Part shown: positions 1 to 8,432 of the stretch, in pieces
How the letters are laid out: the number at the start of each line of letters is the position of its first letter
How positions within the stretch are numbered: position 1 is the stretch's first letter
DNA from: Rhizobium tropici CIAT 899
Lineage (GTDB): Bacteria; Pseudomonadota; Alphaproteobacteria; Rhizobiales; Rhizobiaceae
DNA length: 64,000 bases
NCBI RefSeq assembly: GCF_000330885.1
Contig: NC_020062.1
Coordinates: forward strand, 1,806,374 to 1,870,373
Reading direction: 5' to 3'
Program-made: the position numbers and the translations under genes
The notes under the pieces: generated by a model
The model's database searches: none
The model's input: the letters and a program-made list of their open reading frames with translations, nothing else
What the model was told of the DNA's origin: nothing

Positions 1-1167
1 CCAGCCGCAGACGGCCATGGCATCGGTCACGGTCGCTTGCGTGCCACCGCGGCCATAACAGGCGGGACCGGGTGTGGAGCCGGCCGATTCCGGCCCCACC
101 CGCAAGACGCCATGGGCATCGATGCTGGCAATGGAGCCTCCGCCGATGCCGATGGAGCTGACGGAGACCGAGGGAATGTGAAGCGGAAACTCGCCGATCA
201 ATTCGCCTGTCCCGAATTGCGGCTCGCCGTTGATGATCAACGCGAAGTCTGCCGAGGTGCCGCCGATATCGAGGGTGAGGACATGTTTCTCACCGGCGAG
301 ACGCGCCAGCCAGGCGGCGCCGATCACGCCAGAGGCCGTGCCGGAAAGCAGCATCTGGACGCAGGAACGCTTTCCTTCCGCCGCGTTCATCACGCCGCCG
401 TTCGATTTCGTCAGCAGCGCCGGCGCCTTCACCCCTCGCGATGCGAGCTTGTCCTCAAGAGCCGTCAGGTAACCCGAAACCCTCGGATGGACGTAACCGT
501 TGAGGATCGCGGTCGTCGTGCGCTCATATTCGCGGATGACCGGCCACACTTCCGAGGAGGTGAAGACGAAGAGGTCGGGCGCGAGCTTCTCGATTTCGTT
601 CTTGACCGCGGTTTCCTGGGCATCGTCGCGCCAGGAGTGCAGGAAGGAGATGATGATGCCCGCCGCGCCCTTGGCCCTTGCGGCTGCTACGGCCGCGGCA
701 ACCGCCTTCATGTCCGGTGCCTGCGCTTCGCTGCCATCGGCCCGCAACCGCGCGGGGATACCGAAGATCATGTCGCGTGCGATGAGCTGTTCCGGCCGCG
801 AGCAGAACAGAGAATAGACGTCAGACATTCTCAGCCGGGCCAGTTCGATGACATCCTCGAAACCGGCATTCGTCATGAGCGCGAGCGACACACCGCGCCT
901 CTGGATAACGGTGTTGATACCGACCGTGGTGCCGTGAACGAAGCGGCTGATGGCCTCCGGCTCCAATCCCTCGCGCTCGGCAAGCAACGAGAGCCCGGTC
1001 ATCAATTCGGCACCCGGATCATCGGGCGTCGTCAGCACCTTGAGCGAAGCGACGCGACCGGAGCGGCTTTCCAGCGCGCAGAAGTCGATGAAGGTGCCGC
1101 CGATGTCGACACCGATCTTCCAATCCTGCTGCGAAGCCCCTCGAGCCTGCCCTGCCGCGTCCGCCAT
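1..1167 (-). CDS. Hydantoinase/oxoprolinase family protein, HyuA-like (3' end outside window)
   Basis: Translating the minus strand from the ATG at 1167 gives an open frame that runs off the left edge, so the C-terminus is missing. The N-terminus carries the actin/Hsp70-type phosphate loop GVDIGGTFIDF (about residues 19-29). HGTTVGINTVIQRRG follows near 77-91, and a second loop, LDIGGTSADFAL, lies near 296-308. These are hallmarks of the hydantoinase A / 5-oxoprolinase family, which opens cyclic amides (hydantoins, 5-oxoproline), usually with ATP and often with a HyuB partner that would lie further left. A GGAAC-type ribosome site precedes the ATG. The gene diverges from a FAD amine oxidase. 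The exact substrate cannot be told from sequence. Confidence 0.88.
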   Translation of the reverse strand, partial: MADAAGQARGASQQDWKIGVDIGGTFIDFCALESRSGRVASLKVLTTPDDPGAELMTGLSLLAEREGLEPEAISRFVHGTTVGINTVIQRRGVSLALMTNAGFEDVIELARLRMSDVYSLFCSRPEQLIARDMIFGIPARLRADGSEAQAPDMKAVAAAVAAARAKGAAGIIISFLHSWRDDAQETAVKNEIEKLAPDLFVFTSSEVWPVIREYERTTTAILNGYVHPRVSGYLTALEDKLASRGVKAPALLTKSNGGVMNAAEGKRSCVQMLLSGTASGVIGAAWLARLAGEKHVLTLDIGGTSADFALIINGEPQFGTGELIGEFPLHIPSVSVSSIGIGGGSIASIDAHGVLRVGPESAGSTPGPACYGRGGTQATVTDAMAVCGW

Positions 1168-1378
1168 GTCCGTTCCTTTCCGTTGTCTGTCATGAAACTG
1201 GCACGGACGGATCGGCAAGGTCCAAGAGCGAAAATGCCAAAGGTCATAAGCCGGACTTATGCCATGACGATCGGCAAACCCATAGGCTGGACTTATGGGC
1301 GTTGCGTAATCCCGACTTTGACAGCGGCAAGCCGGCTCGGACAAGCTGGAGGTTGTTTTCAGCCTCTGGAGATCCTCA
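1168..1378. promoter_or_regulatory. Divergent promoter region with two near-identical palindromic operators
   Basis: This 211-bp gap separates the hydantoinase and FAD oxidoreductase genes. It holds two related 17-bp elements: CATAAGCCGGACTTATG at 1245-1261 and CATAGGCTGGACTTATG at 1281-1297, 36 bp apart from start to start. The first is a near-perfect inverted repeat (CATAAG, 5-bp centre, CTTATG). Its inner part fits the T-N11-A pattern bound by LysR-type regulators. The tandem LysR protein encoded at 4035-5945 is the nearest candidate. Binding is inferred. Confidence 0.55.
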
Positions 1379-2494
1379 ATGGATGCTATCGTGCTGGGCG
1401 GCGGGCTCATGGGAGCTGCTTCCGCCTTTTTTCTCGCCCGGCGCGGCATTCGCGTGACGCTTATCGAACGCAATCGCGTCGGAAGCGCCGCGACGGTGGC
1501 GTCCTTCGGCAATATCAGGCGAAGCGGCCGATATATACCGCAATTGCCGCTTGCTCACCGCTCGCTTGCCCTGTGGGGACAGGCCGAGGCCATGCTCGGA
1601 CGCGACGTGGAATTCCGCGCAACCGGCCATCTGCGGCTGGTATTCAGCCAGGAAGGACTTGCGGCGATGCGGTCCTTCGTCAAGGAGGCCCGGCCGTGGG
1701 GACTGGAGCTGGAGGAGTTGACCGCGGGGGAGGTGCGATCTCGCTTTTCGGGTCTTGGCCCCGATGCGATCGCGGCATCCTTTTCTCCGAACGATGGAAG
1801 CGGCAATCCGCGTCTTATCGCACCGGCTTTCGCTCATGCCGCTCGAAAATTGGGCGCCGACATCGTCGAAAATGTCGGCATCGGCGCTATCAGAAAAAGT
1901 GCCTATGGATTTCAGGTCGAAACGTCGAAGGGCTCGCATGAAGCCTCAATGTTGCTGAACACCACTGGTGCCTGGGGTACACGCGTCGCGAGCCTGTTCG
2001 CAGAGACGGTTCCGATCGTTGCCAAAGGTCCGCAAATGGGCGTAACGGAACCTCTCCCCTATCGCATTCTCCCGGTCGTCGGCGTCTGGGCGCATGATCA
2101 CGGCGGCGGGTACCTGCGGCAGGTGGAACGGGGCAACATCGTCTTCGGCGGCGGCGCCGAACGCACCGACGTGTCGCTCGATACCGGATACGCCAAGGCG
2201 GACCCTACTCGCTTGCCGGGACAGCTTCGTTCGCTGCTGCCGATCTTGCCGGCGCTGAAAAACGTTGCGGTGATACGCACTTGGTCGGGTTGCGAGGGCT
2301 ATGTCGAGGATGGCCTTCCGGTGATGGGACGGTCATCGACGACACCGGGGCTCTTCCATGCATTCGGCTTTTCCGGCCATGGTTTCCAACTCGGACCCGG
2401 TGTCGGCGACGTCATGGCTGAGATCATGGCGACAGGGAAAACGGATATTCCGCTACAGGATTTCCGCATCGAGCGCTTCGCAAAGCCGAATTGA
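1379..2494 (+). CDS. FAD-dependent amine/D-amino-acid oxidoreductase (DAO family)
   Basis: A 371-aa soluble flavoprotein. It starts with a Rossmann FAD-binding fold (VLGGGLMGAASAFFLARRG, about residues 5-23, then the acidic LIER strand end at 28-31). The C-terminal block GLFHAFGFSGHGFQLGP (about 328-344) is typical of glycine oxidase / DadA-like / sarcosine oxidase enzymes. Such enzymes oxidise secondary or D-amino acids to imino acids. A GGAG ribosome site lies 8 bases before the ATG. Divergence from a hydantoinase suggests joint use on a cyclic amide or its amino-acid product, but this is inference. Downstream the DNA is interrupted by an IS element. Confidence 0.85.
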   Translation: MDAIVLGGGLMGAASAFFLARRGIRVTLIERNRVGSAATVASFGNIRRSGRYIPQLPLAHRSLALWGQAEAMLGRDVEFRATGHLRLVFSQEGLAAMRSFVKEARPWGLELEELTAGEVRSRFSGLGPDAIAASFSPNDGSGNPRLIAPAFAHAARKLGADIVENVGIGAIRKSAYGFQVETSKGSHEASMLLNTTGAWGTRVASLFAETVPIVAKGPQMGVTEPLPYRILPVVGVWAHDHGGGYLRQVERGNIVFGGGAERTDVSLDTGYAKADPTRLPGQLRSLLPILPALKNVAVIRTWSGCEGYVEDGLPVMGRSSTTPGLFHAFGFSGHGFQLGPGVGDVMAEIMATGKTDIPLQDFRIERFAKPN

Positions 2495-2674
2495 CTTTCA
2501 GGCCGATTTGCCTCGCCGGCCTGCAATCAAAGCGCGATCTACCGCTTAGCGTTTTCAGATACCGTAAAAACACCAAACATTGGCGAATTTTTCGCGCGAT
2601 ATGAGTGTGCATAGCCTTTGCCGTCATCATATCTTGATACGCCAATTTGTTGTATTTTAATATCAATGGAAACG

Positions 2675-2682
2675 GCGCAACT
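2675..2682 (+). repeat. Left target-site duplication of the IS element
   Basis: The octamer GCGCAACT directly abuts the left inverted repeat and recurs at 4041-4048 right after the right inverted repeat. An 8-bp duplication is normal for IS256-family transposition. Confidence 0.9.
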
Positions 2683-4040
2683 GATCGTGTCCCATGGAGT
2701 GGTGTAGCTTGATTTCATAGCCATCGGTGATTTCCGGTAGGGTCGGGTTGCTTAGAGCCAACCTGAGGGACACCACCGATGACCGACGACATGATGAACC
2801 TGCGCTCACTCGTTGAGAAGAGCGCTGATGCCGATTTGCTGCGGGAGATGATCGGCTTTGCTGCCGAGAAGCTGATGGCGCTGGAGGTCGGCACGAAGAC
2901 CGGCGCGGCCTATGGCGAGAAGAATGGCTTCCGGCTGGCCCAGCGTAACGGCTATCGCGACCGGGATTGGGAGACACGGGCGGGCACCGTCGAGCTGCGC
3001 ATTCCCAAGCTTCGCACCGGCAGCTACTTCCCGAGCTTCCTGGAGCCGCGCCGCATGGCCGAGAAGGCTCTGACGGCGGTCATCCAGGAGGCTTATATCC
3101 AGGGTGTTTCGACCCGCTCTGTTGATGACCTCGTCAAGGCCATGGGCATGTCGGGCATCTCCAAAAGTCAGGTGTCCCGGCTCTGCGAGGAGATCGATGA
3201 GAAGGTGAAGGCCTTCCTCGACAGGCCCATCGAAGGAGAATGGCCCTACCTGTGGATCGATGCGACCTACCTCAAGGTTCGGCGCGGTGGTCGTATTGTC
3301 TCCGTCGCCGTAATCATCGCCGTCGGCGTCAACACCGATGGCCGACGCGAAGTGCTCGGCATGGAGATCGGCACGTCCGAGGCCGAGGCGATCTGGACCG
3401 AGTTTCTTCGAAAGCTGATCAGGCGGGGGCTGCGCGGCGTCAAGCTCGTCGTCTCCGATGCCCATGAGGGCATCAAGGCCGCAGTATCGAAAGTGCTTTC
3501 CGCCACCTGGCAGCGCTGCAGGGTGCACTTTATGCGCAATGCCTTGGCCCATGCTGGAAAGAGCGGACGCCGGGTTGTCTCCGCGTTCATTGCAACGGCC
3601 TTCGCTCAGGACACGCCGGAGGCCGCAAGCACTCAGTGGCGCAACGTCGCCGACCAGATCAGGCCAAAGGTACCGAAGCTCGCCAGTCTCATGGACAGTG
3701 CCGAGCAAGACGTGCTCGCCTACATGACCTTTCCCAAGCAGCATTGGGCCAAACTTCACTCGACCAACCCCATTGAGCGATTGAACGGTGAGATCAAGCG
3801 GCGCACAGAGGTCGTCGGCATTTTCCCCAACGACGACGCCATCGTGCGCCTGGTCGGTGCGCTGCTGCTCGAACAGAACGATGAATGGGCCGTCCAGCGA
3901 TCCCGCTACATGACACTTGAGACAATCGCCACAATGAGCGATGATCCGCTCATCAGCCTGCCAGCAGCAAGCTGATACTCATCCGACCCTCTGGGATGAG
4001 CCGTGGTCGTCTAAGCTACACCACGTCCTGGGACATGATC
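2683..4040 (+). mobile_element. Complete IS256-family insertion sequence (1358 bp)
   Basis: The ends are imperfect 28-bp inverted repeats: 2683-2710 begins GATCGTGTCCCATGG, and 4013-4040, read on the minus strand, begins GATCATGTCCCAGGA. They match at 24 of 28 positions. The element holds one intact transposase gene and is flanked by an 8-bp direct duplication, so it appears intact and fairly recent. It lies within codons 4-6 of a LysR-family gene whose original ATG is probably at 2666-2668. The right end supplies a new in-frame ATG at 4035. Confidence 0.93.
2779..3975 (+). CDS. IS256-family (mutator-type) transposase
   Basis: A 398-aa protein of the usual length for the family. It has an N-terminal region that reads [20 protein letters not shown] (56-75) and a DDE core. 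Likely catalytic acids are D161 in [11 protein letters not shown]227 in [10 protein letters not shown], and E333 or E338 in [13 protein letters not shown]. The frame is intact, so the element may still be mobile. It starts about 70 bp inside the left inverted repeat, with GAGGGACACCACC before the ATG. Confidence 0.95.
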   Translation: MTDDMMNLRSLVEKSADADLLREMIGFAAEKLMALEVGTKTGAAYGEKNGFRLAQRNGYRDRDWETRAGTVELRIPKLRTGSYFPSFLEPRRMAEKALTAVIQEAYIQGVSTRSVDDLVKAMGMSGISKSQVSRLCEEIDEKVKAFLDRPIEGEWPYLWIDATYLKVRRGGRIVSVAVIIAVGVNTDGRREVLGMEIGTSEAEAIWTEFLRKLIRRGLRGVKLVVSDAHEGIKAAVSKVLSATWQRCRVHFMRNALAHAGKSGRRVVSAFIATAFAQDTPEAASTQWRNVADQIRPKVPKLASLMDSAEQDVLAYMTFPKQHWAKLHSTNPIERLNGEIKRRTEVVGIFPNDDAIVRLVGALLLEQNDEWAVQRSRYMTLETIATMSDDPLISLPAAS

Positions 4041-5945
4041 GCGCAACTCTCCTACTTCATCCTCGCATGCCAATTCAAGAACCATGCTGAGGCTGCGGCA
4101 AGTTCAAAAATTTCACCATCGGCCATCAGTGAGAACATCGATTCACTGGAGCGCGAGTTGGGAATCACCCTGTTCGAGCGAGGCCCCAACGGACATTTTC
4201 CGACGGAGGCGGCCCGCTGGCTTTATCAATCGGTCGAACCTCTGCTTCAAGCAGTGGAGGCGGCTGAACAGATCCTCCGGGCCAGGCCCTTCGACTTCAT
4301 AAAGCGGCTTGAGATCACTTCACCACTGCAATTTATGGCGGGTCGGCTGTCGCGCGCGGCGAGCCTCGCAATCCGCTCCATTCGGGAAAGCAATCCCGAT
4401 ATCATCGCCACCACGCGCTTCATGCTCGGGAGGGCACCTTACGTCCATGCGCTGGAATGGAACGCCAGCGAGCGTGTGCAGCACGGTCCCGCTGACGCGC
4501 TGAACGAATGTACCCGCATCACCGTGGACTATGCGCAGGATGAAGAAGCGCGGGACAGCATCGTGCTGTTCCGGGACGAGTGGATCTCGATTGGCGGCGG
4601 CGGCAACCGTCAAGCCGACATGAACGGCGTGGTAAGTTTTGCGGCCTTGCGGGAGATGCCGCTGTTCCTGCCGCCGCTCGGCGACACGCAGCTTCGTCAC
4701 GTGCGCGCCTACTGTGCGAAACACGAACTTCCGGACCCCATCGTCATCGAGGAGGATGTCGGAACCTTTGCCCGGCTTTCCCGGGAGCTCGCACCCTTTC
4801 ATCTCCTCGCCCCGCAAAGTCTCGTCATGGCAAGCGTTTCCCGTCTCAACCTCCCCTATGCCAGGTTGCCGATCGACCTGGTAAGTCCGGTTGTCGCGCG
4901 TTTTTCTGCCGATGAACCTGCTGCACTCGCCTACGTCGAAGAGCTCCGGAAGGCGCTGCAACTCGCCAACACGGTCGTTCACTACAAGCCTAGCATCACT
5001 CTGAAACAGATCCGCTATTTTCTGGCGATTTCCGAACAATTGAGTGTCACCAGGGCGGCCAAACGCCTCAGCGTCGCCCAACCCGCCCTTTCCAACCAGC
5101 TCCGCAAACTCGAAGCCACTGTCGGGCGAGACCTGTTTACTCGCCAGAGGACCGGTCTTCAGCCGAACGAACACACCAACACGCTAATCTCTCTTTTGGC
5201 GCCGGCGGCAGAAGCTTGTGATGGCATCGCCGCCAATGCCGCGCATTATGCAACGGCGCGGCGAGAACGGTTGGCCATCGGCGTGATACCCCTCGTCCAT
5301 CCCGAAGGCGCCCTGGCTCGCGCGCTCGCTGCCGCGGTGGAGGAGTGGTCGGGCCATTATCCGAAGGTTAAGCTGAAGATCATGGAGGGCTCCGCCGAGA
5401 TGCTGCGACAGCGCGTGGACGCTGGCGAGATCGGCTTCGCGCTGGTCGAGGCGCAAGTTTCCCGATCATGGCAGGACGAACTGGCGACCGAGGATCAGCT
5501 CGGGGTCGTGTCAAATCCGGCGAGACCCATCCTTCCACCGGGCGAGGTCCCGCTGGGCAATGCGCTGAAGCTGCCGTTGGCGCTTCCAGGCGATGATTTT
5601 GGACTGAGGCAAGTCCTTGACAAGGCAGCAGCCGAACTGGGCGGACACCTTACACCGCAGATGGAGGTCAACTCCCTGACGGCGCTGCTGGCGATGGTCC
5701 GGCGCATGCGCCTTGTGACGATCTTGCCGCAATCCTCGGTCCAGAATTTCGTGGAGACAGGCGCGCTTCAGTTCAATCCCATCTCGGAACCGGCCATTCG
5801 GCGCCGCCTGTCTATCCTCTTCTCGCCCGAGCGAGTATTGACGGAGATGGAACGATCTCTGATCAATGCCTTGAAGCATCAACTGCCCTTGATGGGTCTG
5901 GGCAGGCAAACATCCGTGTCGCGAACGATCCATCCGTCAGAATGA
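4035..5945 (+). CDS. Tandem LysR-LysR transcriptional regulator, N-terminus rebuilt by IS insertion
   Basis: One frame of about 636 aa encodes two full LysR proteins. Unit 1 has a winged HTH at about 4-62 (NHAEAAASSKISPSAISENI) and an effector domain to about 310. Unit 2 restarts near residue 320 with a second HTH (LSVTRAAKRLSVAQPALSNQ) and a second effector domain to the end. Normal LysR proteins are about 300 aa. The IS element ends six bases upstream of Ala-Gln-Leu. The start at 4035 lies in its inverted repeat, and an in-frame ATG at 3996 is an alternative. Neither has a clear ribosome site. Before insertion the start was probably at 2666. Whether the gene is still expressed is uncertain. 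The UbiX gene converges from the other side. Confidence 0.8.
   Translation: MIAQLSYFILACQFKNHAEAAASSKISPSAISENIDSLERELGITLFERGPNGHFPTEAARWLYQSVEPLLQAVEAAEQILRARPFDFIKRLEITSPLQFMAGRLSRAASLAIRSIRESNPDIIATTRFMLGRAPYVHALEWNASERVQHGPADALNECTRITVDYAQDEEARDSIVLFRDEWISIGGGGNRQADMNGVVSFAALREMPLFLPPLGDTQLRHVRAYCAKHELPDPIVIEEDVGTFARLSRELAPFHLLAPQSLVMASVSRLNLPYARLPIDLVSPVVARFSADEPAALAYVEELRKALQLANTVVHYKPSITLKQIRYFLAISEQLSVTRAAKRLSVAQPALSNQLRKLEATVGRDLFTRQRTGLQPNEHTNTLISLLAPAAEACDGIAANAAHYATARRERLAIGVIPLVHPEGALARALAAAVEEWSGHYPKVKLKIMEGSAEMLRQRVDAGEIGFALVEAQVSRSWQDELATEDQLGVVSNPARPILPPGEVPLGNALKLPLALPGDDFGLRQVLDKAAAELGGHLTPQMEVNSLTALLAMVRRMRLVTILPQSSVQNFVETGALQFNPISEPAIRRRLSILFSPERVLTEMERSLINALKHQLPLMGLGRQTSVSRTIHPSE
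4041..4048 (+). repeat. Right target-site duplication of the IS element
   Basis: The GCGCAACT copy continues directly into the LysR reading frame (codons Ala-Gln-Leu). Removing the element plus one copy restores a start of Met-Glu-Thr-Ala-Gln-Leu-Ser-Tyr. Confidence 0.9.
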
Positions 5946-5961
5946 TGCGGCAAGCCTTGCG

Positions 5962-6564
5962 CTATTTGCGAACATCCGCAGATGGCTCCTTCCAGCGCTT
6001 GAACCGGCCGCTGTCGAGATCGAAAAGGTCAAGCGCGCGGCCAACGGTATGGTCGACAATTTCGTCGATGGTCGCAGGCTTTGGATAGAAAGCCGGCACA
6101 GGAGGCATGATGATGGCTCCGATCTCCGTCACCGTCACCATATTTCTTAAGTGGCCGAGATGCAGCGGCGTCTCGCGCAGCATCATGACCAACCGCCGCC
6201 GTTCCTTGAGGACGACATCGGCAGCACGCGAGACAAGCGTTCCGCACGCACCCGAGGCGATTTCACCCAGCGTCTTGGTGGTGCACGGGGCGATGATCAT
6301 TCCACGCGTCCGAAAGGATCCGCTGGAAATCGGCGCCGCCACATCATCATTGCCGTGAACGCAATCGGCCAAGGCATGAACGTCCTTCAGCTTGAGATCG
6401 GTTTCGTGAGCAAGAGCGACAATGGCCGACCTCGACATGACGAGATGGGTTTCCAGGCCCAGTTCACGCAGCGTCTCGAGCAATCGTATGCCATAGATGT
6501 GGCCGGATGCTCCGGTAATGGCAACAATGAAGCGTTCTTTGGACAAGGAAAACTCCCGGATCAA
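5962..6564 (-). CDS. UbiX/Pad1-family flavin prenyltransferase
   Basis: A 200-aa flavoprotein. The FMN loop ITGASGHIYGIRLLE is at about 16-30, and GSFRTRGMIIAPCTTKTL near 82-99 is the family signature. UbiX enzymes add a dimethylallyl unit to FMN to make prenyl-FMN, the cofactor of UbiD decarboxylases. The partner UbiD-type gene lies directly upstream with a 9-bp gap, so the two form one operon, a classic arrangement for a dedicated decarboxylase. The gene converges on the tandem LysR gene with a 16-bp gap. Confidence 0.92.
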   Translation of the reverse strand: MIREFSLSKERFIVAITGASGHIYGIRLLETLRELGLETHLVMSRSAIVALAHETDLKLKDVHALADCVHGNDDVAAPISSGSFRTRGMIIAPCTTKTLGEIASGACGTLVSRAADVVLKERRRLVMMLRETPLHLGHLRNMVTVTEIGAIIMPPVPAFYPKPATIDEIVDHTVGRALDLFDLDSGRFKRWKEPSADVRK

Positions 6565-6573
6565 TTCGACGGA

Positions 6574-7935
6574 TCAGTAAAGATGGAGCTCTTTTCGAAT
6601 GCGCTCGAAGACGTCCTGGGGCGGCCTTACGAATTCGGAACGACCGCCGGCATCACCGTCGCCGGGCCGGGTCGTGGCGACCATGCCGATCTTGGTGACG
6701 ACGAGATTCTCATGCAGGGGATCGCAGCGGTCCGCGCGAACGCCGGGCAGAACAAGCAGATCCTCGTGACCGCGGAAGCGCGCTGCAAGCGACCATTCGA
6801 CTTGGCGGGGGTCCTCCGGATCGACGTCATCCTCCACCACGATCACAAGCTTGAGAAGGTTGACGAGACCCATTGCCAGCATGATTGCGCGCTTGCCCTC
6901 GCCGAGCCGCGGCTGATGCATCGTGATGATTGCATGCAGCCGACCCATCCCCCCATCCGTCACAAGCACACGACGGACAGCCGGAATCGATCGCTGCAGA
7001 TCGCGCGTCAATGTCGCACCGATGGCTACAGCGCCTAGCAGGCAGTGCTCCGGCGCATAGCCGGGCAGGATGGCCTGATAGATGGCGTCCGATCGATGCG
7101 TGACACAGTCGATCTCGACGGCAATTCCGGGACCATAATAGACATAGAAGCCGGGAAATTCGGACACGGTTCCCTCTTCGATAAGATCGGCCGGCCGCAA
7201 ACGGCCTTCGAGAACGATTTCCGCATGCGCAGGAACTTCCAAGTCGACCGTCTTGCATTTCACGAGCTCAACGGGCTCGCCGAGCAATCCCCCGACAATA
7301 TCGAATTCGTCATCGCCGAGGCCGACATACATCTGCGAGCCCAGTAGCACGGCTGCGTGGTTGCCGATCGCGACGGCGATTTCGAGATCATGCCCTCTGT
7401 GATGGGCCTTCTCCGCGATCCGCGCCAGATGATGGTTCTTTGCGATCCCGGCCATCAGCCGGCAACCGCCTTCCAGTCTCAGCCGCGCGATCGAGACATT
7501 GCGCCGGCCCGTATCCGGATCCTTGGCGACGATGACCCCCGCCGTGATATAGGGCGCAGCCTCCCGCTCGAACCAATGCGGCACCGGCAGAAGGCGACCG
7601 ATGTCCAGCGGCTGGGAATGTACGATCTGCTGAACCGGTCCGTCGTCGACCATTCTGGGCGCAATGGGTCGCTCCAGCGCCGACAGGCACAGAGAATCCA
7701 GCCTCTCCCTCGGAATGCCAAGGGCCGTAGCGAACCGCCCTCTGTCATTATAGAGATTACCGACAACAGGCATGGCGCCGTCATTCACTTGCGTAAACAA
7801 TTGCGCCGGACCACGCTCCCGCAGGGAAAGGATGGAAGCGATCTCGAAGCGGGTATCGACATGCCGATCGACGCGATGCAGGTCACCGCTGTTTTCCAAT
7901 GCGGCCAGAAAGCCGCGCATGCTTTGGTCGGTCAC
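6574..7935 (-). CDS. UbiD-family prenyl-FMN-dependent decarboxylase
   Basis: I place the start at the GTG at 7935, preceded by AAGGAG with good spacing. This gives 453 aa beginning V/M-T-D-Q-S-M-R-G-F-L. A longer frame reaches 8211 but has no coding-like content. The protein has the N-terminal region of UbiD (MRGFLAALENSGDLHRVDRH), a central core with NVSIARLRLEGG, and SEFPGFYVYYG where the family has its glutamate-containing active-site segment. UbiD enzymes reversibly decarboxylate aromatic or alpha,beta-unsaturated acids with prenyl-FMN supplied by the adjacent UbiX. The substrate is unknown. The ammonia-lyase-fold gene on the other side of the promoter region is a possible clue. Confidence 0.9.
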   Translation of the reverse strand: MTDQSMRGFLAALENSGDLHRVDRHVDTRFEIASILSLRERGPAQLFTQVNDGAMPVVGNLYNDRGRFATALGIPRERLDSLCLSALERPIAPRMVDDGPVQQIVHSQPLDIGRLLPVPHWFEREAAPYITAGVIVAKDPDTGRRNVSIARLRLEGGCRLMAGIAKNHHLARIAEKAHHRGHDLEIAVAIGNHAAVLLGSQMYVGLGDDEFDIVGGLLGEPVELVKCKTVDLEVPAHAEIVLEGRLRPADLIEEGTVSEFPGFYVYYGPGIAVEIDCVTHRSDAIYQAILPGYAPEHCLLGAVAIGATLTRDLQRSIPAVRRVLVTDGGMGRLHAIITMHQPRLGEGKRAIMLAMGLVNLLKLVIVVEDDVDPEDPRQVEWSLAARFRGHEDLLVLPGVRADRCDPLHENLVVTKIGMVATTRPGDGDAGGRSEFVRPPQDVFERIRKELHLY

Positions 7936-7946
7936 TGCTGTACTCC

Positions 7947-8243
7947 TTAAATCGAGAGCCCGGTTGGCGAATGAATGTCGAGTGTCTTGTCGAGTCGCGT
8001 GATTGCTTCCAGCATTGCCGAGGCTCCCGCTGCAATTGCGTCGGGTTCCGCCCGTTCGTCCGGTGTATGGCCACGCCCGTCGCGGCACGCCACGAAGATC
8101 ATCGCGCTCGGAGCAAAGGTCGCGATGAAGGCCGCATCGTGACTGGCGCCGGATGCCATCTCGAGGGTCCAAAAGGCAAGTTTTCCACCAACTATCGGGC
8201 CTTCCGCGCAAAACGTAAAACGACTTTCGGCGAAGTCAGTCAT
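7947..8243 (-). pseudogene. C-terminal remnant of an M20-family N-carbamoyl-amino-acid/allantoate amidohydrolase
   Basis: About 98 codons are open. Residues near 30-65 read MASGASHDAAFIATFAP, SAMIFVACRDG and GHTPDE. This is the conserved C-terminal metal-site region of Zn-dependent hydantoinase/carbamoylase (M20) enzymes, normally about 410 aa. The N-terminal three quarters are absent: upstream DNA to 8432 shows no matching frame. The remnant ends 11 bp before the UbiD start and may be transcribed with it. It suggests that a carbamoylase once accompanied the hydantoinase in this region. Confidence 0.7.
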
Positions 8244-8432
8244 ATCGAACAGCGAAGCGCCGTGCGGAGACCATCAGCAGGAATAGCGGATGCCAGGGCG
8301 AGAGGGATCGTGCGCGGCGAATAGCGCCATAGCAAGCGGCGAAGGTGCCTGTCGCCGCTTGACGCCCCCGGTGAGCGATGAACAATTCGCGCTCAAGCAC
8401 CACGCAATTCCCGCCTACCTCAAGGAACGAAC

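Noticed and set aside
37..1941. 634-codon plus-strand open frame
   Set aside because: It runs antisense to the hydantoinase gene and overlaps the FAD oxidoreductase. Its composition (Arg/Gly/Asp-rich, no domain) is that of a GC-rich shadow frame.
2539..2724. Short minus-strand ORF crossing the left IS end
   Set aside because: It spans the IS junction, so it did not exist before insertion, and has no ribosome site or family.
6574..8211. UbiD frame extended upstream to 8211
   Set aside because: The extra 92 residues overlap the M20 remnant and have no family similarity. The GTG at 7935 has a strong AAGGAG site and matches the UbiD N-terminus.
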